This document shows, piece after piece, positions 7,861 through 15,934 of a stretch of DNA of 64,000 nucleotides (within the stretch, counting starts at the first letter, position 1; each line of letters opens with the position of its first letter). The stretch comes from Candidatus Peregrinibacteria bacterium GW2011_GWC2_39_14. GTDB taxonomy: Bacteria; Patescibacteriota; Gracilibacteria; UBA1369; UBA12463. The notes under the pieces were generated by a model. The model saw nothing but the letters and a program-made list of their open reading frames with translations, did not search any database and was not told where the DNA came from. The position numbers were made by a program, and so were the translations under genes. Location of the stretch: NCBI GenBank assembly GCA_000993595.1, contig LBWJ01000006.1:1-64000 (forward strand). The letters run 5' to 3'.

Positions 7861-9656
7861 TCTTTTGCTCTTTTTCTTTCGTTTTCAGTAAGGCGTTTTT
7901 TGCGTAAACGAATGCTTTTTGGAGTGATTTCAACGTATTCGTCTTCTTTGATGTATTCAACGGCTTTTTCAAGCGTCATCTCAACGATTGGGCTTAAAGA
8001 AAGAGCTTCATCTGAACTGGAAGAGCGCATGTTTGTGAGCTGCTTATTCTTGTTTGGATTAACAACCAAGTCCGTTCCGCGATTGTGTTCGCCAATAATC
8101 ATTCCTTCATAAACTTCAGTTGCAGGATGAACGAATAATGAGCCGCGTTCTTGCAATTTCCATAAAGAGTAGGCCATAGTTGCTCCGGTTTCGCCGGATA
8201 TAAGTGATCCAACGCTTCTTTTTTCAATTTCACCTCTCCATTCATCAAATTTTTCGAATGAGTGATATAAAGTTCCTTCACCACGCGTGAGCAAGATGAA
8301 TGACGAGCGAAATCCGAGAAGTCCGCGCGTTGGTATTTCAAATTCAAGCAAGGTATTTCCGTTTTCAGATCTCATATTTTTCATTTCACCGCGACGTTTA
8401 TTTAAAGCTTCAATAACTTTTCCGGACATTTCATCCGGTACGTTAATAACAGCCGTTTCAATTGGTTCGTGTGTTTTGCCGTTTATTTCTTGTGTTATGA
8501 TTTTTGGTTGTGAAACTTGCAATTCAAATCCTTCGCGTCGCATTCCTTCAATCAAAACAGTTAAATGCATTTCGCCTCTGCCGTAAACCTTGAACGCTTC
8601 TCCGCCTTCGGATGCTTCTTCAACTTTTAATCCAACATTTGTTTCAAGCTCTTTGTCTAATCTTTCGCGTATATGACGACTTGTGACATATTTGCCTTCG
8701 CGTCCTGCGAAAGGTGATGTATTTACCATAAATTCCATTGCAAGCGCCGGTGGGTCAATTTTGATTGCCGGAAGCTTCTCTGCTGTTTCGGAAGTTGTTA
8801 AGGTCTCGCCAACGTAAATATCCGGGATTCCCGCGATTGCAACGATGTCTCCGGCAACAGATTCTTGACTATCAACTCTTTGTATTCCTTGAAACGTGAA
8901 AACTTTTGTTATTTTTCCCGTTCTTCTTTCATTATCCGCATTTATGATAAAAACATTTTGTCCGGCTTTCACTTTTCCTTCATAAACTCTGCCTACTGCG
9001 ATTCTTCCAAGGAAGTTGTCATATGTAAGAGTCGCCGGCTGCATTCTAAATTCTGCTTCCGTATTGCCATTTGCAGGTGGTACATTTTCAATAATAAAGT
9101 CTAAAAGGGGAGTTATGCTTATTCTTGGATCGTCCAGTTTGCGCATTGCAACCCCTTCTTTGGCGATTGTGAAGATATATGGGAAATCGAGTTGTTTTTC
9201 ACTTGCACCAAGTTTTACAAATAAATCGAAAACTTCATCAACAACTTTATTTGGCTGTGACATTGGGCGATCGATTTTATTAATAACAACAAGAACTTTT
9301 AAGCCCAATTCAAGAGATTTTTTAAGTACGAATTTTGTTTGTGGCATTGGTCCTTCAAAGGCGTCGACGAGTAAAACCGTTGCGTCGACTGTTCGAAGTA
9401 CGCGTTCCACTTCAGAGCCAAAATCTGCGTGTCCGGGAGTGTCTACGATGTTGATCTTGGTATCTCTATATGTAATTGCTGCATTTTTTGCGTAAATAGT
9501 GATTCCACGTTCTTTTTCAAGCTCGTTGCTATCCATAACTCTTTCTTCAACGTGTTGATAATCTTTGAAAGCACCGCCGGCTTTCAAAAGTGCATCAACT
9601 AGCGTTGTTTTCCCGTGGTCAACATGGGCGATAATGGCGATATTTCGTATTTCCAT
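7857..9656 (-). CDS. typA: Translational GTPase TypA/BipA
   Basis: The product has 599 residues, close to the usual length. The N-terminus has [15 protein letters not shown] (P-loop), the ERGITI switch I region, [10 protein letters not shown] and NKIDRP. Domains II, III and V follow, and the family-specific C-terminal region ends in an [13 protein letters not shown] segment. TypA binds ribosomes and supports assembly and stress responses. A consensus promoter at 9680-9708 drives it alone; purA, upstream, is on the same strand. Confidence 0.98.
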   Translation of the reverse strand: MEIRNIAIIAHVDHGKTTLVDALLKAGGAFKDYQHVEERVMDSNELEKERGITIYAKNAAITYRDTKINIVDTPGHADFGSEVERVLRTVDATVLLVDAFEGPMPQTKFVLKKSLELGLKVLVVINKIDRPMSQPNKVVDEVFDLFVKLGASEKQLDFPYIFTIAKEGVAMRKLDDPRISITPLLDFIIENVPPANGNTEAEFRMQPATLTYDNFLGRIAVGRVYEGKVKAGQNVFIINADNERRTGKITKVFTFQGIQRVDSQESVAGDIVAIAGIPDIYVGETLTTSETAEKLPAIKIDPPALAMEFMVNTSPFAGREGKYVTSRHIRERLDKELETNVGLKVEEASEGGEAFKVYGRGEMHLTVLIEGMRREGFELQVSQPKIITQEINGKTHEPIETAVINVPDEMSGKVIEALNKRRGEMKNMRSENGNTLLEFEIPTRGLLGFRSSFILLTRGEGTLYHSFEKFDEWRGEIEKRSVGSLISGETGATMAYSLWKLQERGSLFVHPATEVYEGMIIGEHNRGTDLVVNPNKNKQLTNMRSSSSDEALSLSPIVEMTLEKAVEYIKEDEYVEITPKSIRLRKKRLTENERKRAKD

Positions 9657-9679
9657 AAATATAAAACTAAAGCTCGTAG

Positions 9680-9708
9680 ATTATACAAGTGAAATATTGG
9701 GCTGTCAA
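9680..9708 (-). promoter_or_regulatory. Consensus promoter of typA
   Basis: On the minus strand TTGACA (9708-9703) and TATAAT (9685-9680) are separated by 17 bases, a perfect sigma-70 consensus. The expected transcription start gives a leader of about 17 bases to ATG 9656. The promoter lies between the end of purA and typA. Confidence 0.9.
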
Positions 9709-9715
9709 ACGGTAA

Positions 9716-10990
9716 TTAGCAATAGATCATATCTTCTGCGCCGACACCCGTTCCAATGTATTTTATTGGAATTTCAACTAATTCTTCGAGTTTTTTGATG
9801 TATTTCTTGGCGTTTTCGGGCAGATCTTCCATTTTTTTAGCTTGTGAAATGTCTTCTTTCCAGCCATCCATTTCGATATAAATTGGTTCAACTTTTTCAA
9901 GATCTTCTGCCGTAAAAGGCATTGACGAAAGCTCTTTGCCGTTTAATCTGTATCCGATACAAATTTTAACTTTTTCAAGACCTGTCATTACGTCTAATTT
10001 TGTGAGATTGATTTCTGTTATTCCATTTATCATCCCTGTCCATTTTGCGACAAACGTATCAAACCAGCCGCATCTTCTTGGGCGACCTGTTGTTGAGCCG
10101 TATTCTCCACCTTTTTCACGCAAGTAATTTCCGGTTTCATCTTTTAATTCGGTTGGAAATGGACCGCTTCCGACGCGCGTTGTATATGCTTTCAAAATAC
10201 CGATTACGTTTGTTATTAATGATCCCGGAATTCCGGTTCCGGATGAAATTCCGCTTATTGATGCGTTTGAGGATGTTACAAATGGGTATGTTCCGTGATC
10301 AATATCGAGCATTGTTCCGTTTGCGCCTTCTATAAGGATGTTTTTGCCTTGTTTAAGCTCGTTATGTAGATATTCTTCAGTATTTTTAATGAGAGGCAAG
10401 ATGTTTGTGAGGACTGATTTTAAATATTCCAGCTCTTTTTTTTCGTCATGCTCGAAATTTCCATACATACGTTTGTGCATCTCTAAATTTGCCATGTATC
10501 TTTTTTCGAATTCTTCAAAATTTTGAAGTTCGCCAAATCTTATTCCGATTCTTTGGATTTTATCCGCATAAGCCGGGCCAATTCCGCGTTTTGTTGTGCC
10601 AACGCTTTTGCCGCCCTTCATTTCTTCTTGAAGCCCATCAATGGTTTTGTGATATTCAAGGACTACATGCGCTCTATCTGAAATGAAAAATCTGTTTTCC
10701 AAATTAATTCCGAGCTTTTTGAGTTCATCGATTTCTTCCATCATCGTTGGAATATGCACAACAACGCCGTTTCCAATAACGCAAATTTTACCTTCATGCA
10801 TCATGCCGGATGGGATTAAATGAAAAATCACTTTTTTGCCGTTTCGATAGATTGTGTGGCCTGCATTTGCGCCTCCCGTCGCCCTCGCGATGATATCGAA
10901 TTTTTCCGTTAAAATGTCGACGAGCTTTCCTTTACCTTCGTCTCCCCACTGCATACCTATAATTGTTGAAACGGGCTTGATTGTTGGCAT
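9716..10990 (-). CDS. purA: Adenylosuccinate synthetase
   Basis: This 424-residue enzyme joins IMP and aspartate with GTP in the first step from IMP to AMP. The GTP-binding loop QWGDEGKGK lies at 14-22, and the TTKRGIGPAYADK and GRPRRCGWFD motifs are intact. The partner lyase purB is at 13663, in a separate operon on the other strand. The start is 32 bases from the divergent deacetylase gene. Confidence 0.98.
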   Translation of the reverse strand: MPTIKPVSTIIGMQWGDEGKGKLVDILTEKFDIIARATGGANAGHTIYRNGKKVIFHLIPSGMMHEGKICVIGNGVVVHIPTMMEEIDELKKLGINLENRFFISDRAHVVLEYHKTIDGLQEEMKGGKSVGTTKRGIGPAYADKIQRIGIRFGELQNFEEFEKRYMANLEMHKRMYGNFEHDEKKELEYLKSVLTNILPLIKNTEEYLHNELKQGKNILIEGANGTMLDIDHGTYPFVTSSNASISGISSGTGIPGSLITNVIGILKAYTTRVGSGPFPTELKDETGNYLREKGGEYGSTTGRPRRCGWFDTFVAKWTGMINGITEINLTKLDVMTGLEKVKICIGYRLNGKELSSMPFTAEDLEKVEPIYIEMDGWKEDISQAKKMEDLPENAKKYIKKLEELVEIPIKYIGTGVGAEDMIYC

Positions 10991-11022
10991 TTTGATTTTT
11001 TTAAGATATATTAACGATTACT

Positions 11023-11988
11023 ATGCGTAAATATATTATCTTAATTCCGATATTTTTTTTAGTCGTTTTATTTTTTAGCTTTAATAACGCTGAAAATAAC
11101 AATCTGAAGAACGTTTATGATGAAAAGGCGGAATATAAAGCTGTTGCTGAAAATACACAGGAGATTAAAACTCCTTCAAATAAAGGAGAGATAAGTATTT
11201 TTCAAACCGCTGGTTTTACGATGCCACCCGATGATGAATTTGGGAGAATGCCTTTAAAAGGTACGAAACCCTTTGATGTAAAGAATGTAAATCTCCCTGA
11301 AGGCCAAGTTAAATTGCCAATTTTGATGTATCACTATATCCGTCCGCTTAATCCAAAAATGATAGAGCTAGACCGTGGTTTATCTTTAACTCCGGAAGAA
11401 TTTGATGCGCAAATGGCTTATTTGAATGAAAATGGGTTTACGGCTGTTTTTCCTGATGAAATGATGGATGCTATTGATGGTAAATTGACTCTTCCAAAAA
11501 AGCCTATCATGCTTACTTTTGACGATGGGTATGTGGATTTTTATACAAACGTGTTTCCAATAATCAAAAAATATAACATTAAGGCTGTCTCATTTTTGAT
11601 TGTTAATTATATTGGGACAAATAGATACATGACAGAGGCGCAGATTTTAGAGATAAATAAAAGTGGACTTGTTGATTTTGAGTCACATTCTATGTCTCAT
11701 CCATTTTTAACGAGAGTTGATAAGGAAAGGTTGAAGAAGGAAGTTGTGGATAGCAAGACGGCTCTTGAAAAATTGCTTAATAAAAAAATCAATTATTTTT
11801 GTTATCCCTATGGTGATTTGAATTATACGAATGTTGTTGCGGCAGTTCAGGAGGCGGGATATAGAAGTGCGTTTACGGTTTATTATGGATATATTCATCG
11901 TAAGCAATTTGCGTTTATTCAAGACAGAGTGAGGTCTAGCTATAAGGATACGATTTCTGCTTTTGCGAGAAAAATTGAGATTTTTTAG
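11023..11988 (+). CDS. Polysaccharide deacetylase (NodB homology domain), secreted or membrane-anchored
   Basis: The protein has 321 residues. The N-terminus (about 3-22) is a membrane segment or signal anchor. The NodB domain begins near 95 with LPILMYHYI and carries TFDDGY near 165-170 and the metal-binding SHSMSHP motif near 221. The FCYPYGD phrase is also typical. It would remove acetyl groups from a cell-surface glycan such as peptidoglycan. No linked glycan operon is visible here. Confidence 0.92.
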   Translation: MRKYIILIPIFFLVVLFFSFNNAENNNLKNVYDEKAEYKAVAENTQEIKTPSNKGEISIFQTAGFTMPPDDEFGRMPLKGTKPFDVKNVNLPEGQVKLPILMYHYIRPLNPKMIELDRGLSLTPEEFDAQMAYLNENGFTAVFPDEMMDAIDGKLTLPKKPIMLTFDDGYVDFYTNVFPIIKKYNIKAVSFLIVNYIGTNRYMTEAQILEINKSGLVDFESHSMSHPFLTRVDKERLKKEVVDSKTALEKLLNKKINYFCYPYGDLNYTNVVAAVQEAGYRSAFTVYYGYIHRKQFAFIQDRVRSSYKDTISAFARKIEIF

Positions 11989-11994
11989 TAATAA

Positions 11995-12149
11995 TCGTGG
12001 AGGATTTTTGCAATTTTTTTTCAGACACGCTTGATTTGCCCGGCGAGCAAGTCTGCGCTAGCGTTCGGTTTGCACTCTTCGCAGTAGCGAAACCGTGCCC
12101 GTGCAAACCTCACGACTGTCTTCAAAAATCTTGCAAAAACCTTCCACGA
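11995..12149. repeat. Nested inverted-repeat element (candidate structured RNA or MITE-like element)
   Basis: Three nested stems are visible. The outer arms are 11995-12027 and 12117-12149 (TCGTGGAGGATTTTTGCAA against an imperfect complement), about 27 pairs. The middle stem is a perfect 9 bp, GGTTTGCAC (12067-12075) with GTGCAAACC (12101-12109). The inner hairpin is TTCGC/GCGAA at 12078-12091 with loop AGTA. The interior is GC-richer than its surroundings, and no coding frame fits. It fills most of the 223-base gap between the deacetylase and purC. Confidence 0.5.
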
Positions 12150-12152
12150 GCA

Positions 12153-12182
12153 TTGCTTGCTAAAAATTCGAATTTCTATTAT
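12153..12182 (+). promoter_or_regulatory. Candidate promoter of the purC-purE-purB operon
   Basis: TTGCTT (12153-12158), an 18-base spacer and TATTAT (12177-12182), 29 bases before the purC start and just after the inverted-repeat element. Confidence 0.45.
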
Positions 12183-12211
12183 TATAAAAGTACCATTTAA
12201 TCATTTTTCTT

Positions 12212-13177
12212 ATGATTTCTATTGAGGAAATTAAAAAACAAATCCCTAACTGCCTTGCGGGAACCAATTTTGCGAATCTTGGTAAAAGATATGAAGGTAA
12301 AGTGCGTGATAATTATACGACGGTTGATGGTAAGAGAATTATCGTTATTACAGATCGTTTGAGCGCATTTGATCGCGTTATTTGCTTGATCCCTTTTAAA
12401 GGTCAGGTTTTGAATCAAATGGCGAAGTTTTGGTTTGAGCAAACAAAAGATATTATTGAAAATCATGTTATTGAGTATCCGGATGCCAACGTTATTATTG
12501 GACGTGAGTGCAAGCCGCTTCCCGTTGAAATGGTTGTTCGAGGTTATATTACGGGTGTAACTTCAACTTCCGCTTGGTATAACTATGAAAAAGGTGTGAG
12601 AAATTTTTGTGGAAATGTTTTGCCTGAAGGCTTAAAGAAAAATCAAAAACTTCCGGTTCCGATTATTACGCCTTCAACAAAGGCTGAACATGGCGGGCAT
12701 GATGAATCAGTTTCAAGAGATCAGATTATTGAGCGTGGGCTTTTGACCGCGGAACGATATGATACTTTGGCTAGTGCATGTTTAAAACTATATCAGCGTG
12801 GCGTTGAGATTGCGGCAAAGCAGGGGATTATATTTGTGGATACAAAATATGAATTTGGCATTTCTCCTGAAGGAAAAATCGTTTTGATCGATGAAATCCA
12901 TACTCCGGATTCTTCAAGATTTTGGTTTGCGGATGAATATGAAAAAAGATTTGCCGCAGGCGAAGAACAAAAGAAGATTGATAAGGAGTATCTGCGTGAA
13001 TGGTTGGCAGAGAGAGGATTCCGAGGAGAAGGTGAGATTCCTGCGATTCCGGAAGATATAAAAGCTGAAACAGCACGCAGATACATCGAAGCCTACGAGC
13101 TTATTACAGGGCAAAAGTTTGATGCTCAAGTTGAACCTGTTTTGCCTCGTGTTGAAAAAGTATTGTTAAATATTTAA
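12212..13177 (+). CDS. purC: SAICAR synthetase (long, yeast-type)
   Basis: This 321-residue enzyme condenses CAIR with aspartate in purine synthesis. Motifs include YEGKVRDNY, ITDRLSAFD, RGYITGVTSTSAWY and the KYEFGI/DEIHTPDSSR pair. The length and C-terminal extension match the long form seen in yeast Ade1 and many bacteria, not the short form of about 240 residues. It is the first gene of purC-purE-purB, with gaps of 10 and 19 bases. Confidence 0.96.
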   Translation: MISIEEIKKQIPNCLAGTNFANLGKRYEGKVRDNYTTVDGKRIIVITDRLSAFDRVICLIPFKGQVLNQMAKFWFEQTKDIIENHVIEYPDANVIIGRECKPLPVEMVVRGYITGVTSTSAWYNYEKGVRNFCGNVLPEGLKKNQKLPVPIITPSTKAEHGGHDESVSRDQIIERGLLTAERYDTLASACLKLYQRGVEIAAKQGIIFVDTKYEFGISPEGKIVLIDEIHTPDSSRFWFADEYEKRFAAGEEQKKIDKEYLREWLAERGFRGEGEIPAIPEDIKAETARRYIEAYELITGQKFDAQVEPVLPRVEKVLLNI

Positions 13178-13187
13178 CTTTAAAAAT

Positions 13188-13643
13188 ATGTTTGTACAAT
13201 TTCTATTAGGCTCTGAATCAGATAAAGAATTTGCGTCTAAAATTACCCAAACTTTGGATGAATTTAAGGTGAAATATGTTATTACGGTTGTTTCTGCGCA
13301 TAAAGCTCCTGAAAAGGTTTTGCAGGTTATAAATAAACTTAATAAATCGACCGAGTCTTTGTGCTATATAACAATCGCTGGGCGCAGTAATGGACTTTCC
13401 GGGGTTACGGCCGGTTCTGCAATCCATCCTGTGATTGCTTGCCCGCCTTTTGCTAGCAAAGAGGATTATTTGATAAATATCCATTCAACTTTGCAAATGC
13501 CTTCAGATACGCCTGTTTTGACGGTTATAGATCCAAAAAATGCAGCACTTTCTGCAATTCGAATCCTTGCGCTTCAAGATAAAAAATTGCGTGAAAAAGT
13601 TGCATTAAAAATTAAAAAAGTTAAAGCGAGTTTCAAAGTATAA
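13188..13643 (+). CDS. purE: Class II PurE, AIR carboxylase type
   Basis: This 151-residue PurE-fold protein has GSESD near the N-terminus and SAHKAPEKV near 41-49. The diagnostic loop reads AGRSNGLSG, where class I PurE has a GGAAHLPGM-type loop. AGRSNGL is the signature of class II PurE, known from the animal PAICS carboxylase domain and Treponema, which carboxylates AIR directly with CO2 and needs no PurK. No purK is present in the operon. The reaction type is inferred from this motif. Confidence 0.92.
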   Translation: MFVQFLLGSESDKEFASKITQTLDEFKVKYVITVVSAHKAPEKVLQVINKLNKSTESLCYITIAGRSNGLSGVTAGSAIHPVIACPPFASKEDYLINIHSTLQMPSDTPVLTVIDPKNAALSAIRILALQDKKLREKVALKIKKVKASFKV

Positions 13644-13662
13644 ATCATAAAATTTAAATATT

Positions 13663-15000
13663 ATGCTCACAACATTGAATGCCATATCGCCGATCGATGG
13701 AAGATATAGAGGAAAAGTCGAAGGCTTGGCGAGATTTTTTTCTGAATCCGCTTTAATGAAATATAGAGTGCGAGTTGAAATTGAATGGTTTGTTTTTCTT
13801 TGCAATGATTTGAAGCTTGGTGGTACAAAAGTTTTAAACACTTCTGAAATCAAGACCTTGCGCGATCTTTATTTGAAATTTGATGAAAAATCAGCGGAGA
13901 GGGTTAAAGATATTGAGAAAACAACAAATCATGACGTGAAAGCGATTGAATATTTTATTAAAGAAAAAATGCCTTCATCCTTGAAGCCATACGGCGAATT
14001 TGTGCATTTTGGATGCACTTCCGAAGATATTAATAATTTAAGCTATGCTCTTACATTAAAGGAATTTGGCGATAATGAATTCTATCCTGTTTTGGATGAA
14101 TTGATTGTGGTTTTAAAAAGTATGGCGAAAAAATATGCCGGAGTTGCGATGCTTTCGCATACGCACGGTCAGCCTGCGAGTCCTACAACTGTTGGTAAAG
14201 AGTTAATGAATGTTGTCGCTCGTTTGGAAAGACAAAATCGTTTACTTCGAGGTCAAGACGTTCTTGGAAAGATGAATGGTGCGACCGGTAATTTTAATGC
14301 TCATATGATTGCTTATCCGGGGATTGATTGGGTTAAGAAATCCGAGAAATTTGTGAAAAGCTTGGGCTTGGTTTCAAATCTTTATACTACCCAAATTGAG
14401 CCGCACGATTTTATTGCGGAAATTTGCGATGCGGTTAGGCGCGTTAATACGATTTTGATCGATTTTGACCGCGATATGTGGATGTATATTAGTATGAATT
14501 ATTTTGCTCAAAAGATTGTGAAGGATGAGATTGGTTCGAGTGCAATGCCACACAAAGTGAATCCGATTTATTTTGAAAACAGTGAGGGAAATCTTGGCGT
14601 TGCGAATGCTTTACTCGGTCATTTTTCTGAGAAGCTTCCTATTTCAAGGATGCAAAGAGACCTCACGGATTCGACTGTTTTGCGCAATCTAGGCTATGCT
14701 TTCGCATTAACGATTTTGGCTTACAAAAGTACGTTAACCGCACTTGAGAGGGTAGAGTTGAATAAAAAAGTTGTTCAACAAGATTTAGATAATAATTGGG
14801 AAGTTTTGGCGGAAGCTGTTCAAACCGTTCTCAGGAAAAATAAAGTTAAAGGCGCATATGAAAAATTAAAAGAATTTACGCGTGGACAGAAGATCAACGC
14901 GGAAGGTTATAAAAAGTTTGTTTCAGGTTTGGATTTGCCAAAAGAGGATAAGAAAAGATTGATGGAGCTTACGCCCGGAAAGTATATTGGGAAGGTTTAA
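13663..15000 (+). CDS. purB: Adenylosuccinate lyase (E. coli PurB-like long form)
   Basis: The enzyme has 445 residues and acts twice in purine synthesis, on SAICAR and on adenylosuccinate. The N-terminus ISPIDGRY and the TSEDIN, THGQPASPT and SSAMPHKVNPI motifs are intact. The flexible catalytic serine loop is the last of these, near residue 292. It closes the pur operon; the next gene is on the opposite strand. Confidence 0.97.
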   Translation: MLTTLNAISPIDGRYRGKVEGLARFFSESALMKYRVRVEIEWFVFLCNDLKLGGTKVLNTSEIKTLRDLYLKFDEKSAERVKDIEKTTNHDVKAIEYFIKEKMPSSLKPYGEFVHFGCTSEDINNLSYALTLKEFGDNEFYPVLDELIVVLKSMAKKYAGVAMLSHTHGQPASPTTVGKELMNVVARLERQNRLLRGQDVLGKMNGATGNFNAHMIAYPGIDWVKKSEKFVKSLGLVSNLYTTQIEPHDFIAEICDAVRRVNTILIDFDRDMWMYISMNYFAQKIVKDEIGSSAMPHKVNPIYFENSEGNLGVANALLGHFSEKLPISRMQRDLTDSTVLRNLGYAFALTILAYKSTLTALERVELNKKVVQQDLDNNWEVLAEAVQTVLRKNKVKGAYEKLKEFTRGQKINAEGYKKFVSGLDLPKEDKKRLMELTPGKYIGKV

Positions 15001-15010
15001 ATAGGCGGTT

Positions 15011-15790
15011 TTAAGCTGTTGTTTTTAATCTAAATCGGTTTACGTTTTTAATAGCATTGCCGCTTTCTTTTTCTATAATGCATAAATTAACCCCTATATT
15101 TTTTGTATTATTTACATTGCCTTGTTTAGTCGCAATTCCTCGGTGTATGACAAATTCATATTTATCCCAAAAGTTTATGCCATCTTCTGTTTCAGCTTGG
15201 ATTTTAGGTTGTAGCATTGCGTTTAATTTTGTTTGTATTTTTTCGTTTAATGTTTTCATGAATTTTGCACGCGGGGCGCTTGATTGATCCCATCCGATTT
15301 TTGTGTTTTTCTCCAATCCTACGATTAACGCAAATCCATGTTTTTCGAATGGTTTTATAAAATTTAATGTTCCTTTCTTTTCTACGTTGTCTGCAATGTA
15401 TTTAAATATTTTTTGAGCGATGTCTTCTGCCAATATTTCTGCGCGTGCTTCAATTCTTTCATCAAGATCATCATCGTCCGATTCACAGTACACATCTGCT
15501 GCTTTTGCTCCTTTGCCTTTTGTAATCGCAACTTTTTTATTTTCTCTTAAAGGGGCTCCTTCTCCTAGCGCGTATGGCTTTGAAGCTGCCGCTTCTGCAA
15601 TAGCCTCTTCTTCCTCTGGCGTGTCTGGCCCTAATGTTTCTACTTCCAATGTTCTGTCTATATTTTTAGCATTTGCCACTAAGAAGTCATAAAGTTCCGG
15701 CATGACAAGGGCATCAATAAAAGCGCGATAATGTCCTTTTTCTCTTGGTATGGTATATCCATCTTCTATATTCGGTTCAGCCTCCGCCAT
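15011..15790 (-). CDS. Hypothetical acidic protein (259 aa)
   Basis: I recognise no family. The N-terminal half is very acidic and low in complexity (TPEEEEAIAEAAASKP, SDDDDLDERIEA). The C-terminal half looks folded, with alternating strands (HGFALIVGLEKNTKIGW, YEFVIHRGIATK). There is no signal peptide or membrane segment. A near-consensus promoter at 15821-15849 serves this gene alone, which suggests substantial expression. Confidence 0.75.
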   Translation of the reverse strand: MAEAEPNIEDGYTIPREKGHYRAFIDALVMPELYDFLVANAKNIDRTLEVETLGPDTPEEEEAIAEAAASKPYALGEGAPLRENKKVAITKGKGAKAADVYCESDDDDLDERIEARAEILAEDIAQKIFKYIADNVEKKGTLNFIKPFEKHGFALIVGLEKNTKIGWDQSSAPRAKFMKTLNEKIQTKLNAMLQPKIQAETEDGINFWDKYEFVIHRGIATKQGNVNNTKNIGVNLCIIEKESGNAIKNVNRFRLKTTA

Positions 15791-15820
15791 AATTTTATTT
15801 TTTACGTGAATTGGATGTAA

Positions 15821-15849
15821 AATATAACATCGAGAGGCGTTGATGTCAA
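15821..15849 (-). promoter_or_regulatory. Strong promoter of the 15790 gene
   Basis: On the minus strand TTGACA (15849-15844) and TATATT (15826-15821) are separated by 17 bases. The ATG at 15790 is about 31 bases downstream of the -10 box. It lies in the 144-base divergent gap to ileS. Confidence 0.8.
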
Positions 15850-15934
15850 AATTAATTCATGCATTTGATTTAAAGCTCGTTTTCTTGTATTTTGTACGGG
15901 TAATTTAATTTTAGTTTTAATAATATTTTCAAAT

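Noticed and set aside
9016..9495. Plus-strand open frame of 159 codons opposite typA
   Set aside because: It lies wholly inside the conserved typA gene, is Ser/Thr-rich as expected of an antisense shadow, and has no promoter or family match.
11995..12149. 6S RNA identity for the nested inverted repeat
   Set aside because: The inner part forms stable hairpins instead of a central open bubble, and the neighbours are not those usual for 6S RNA. Kept as an unassigned element.
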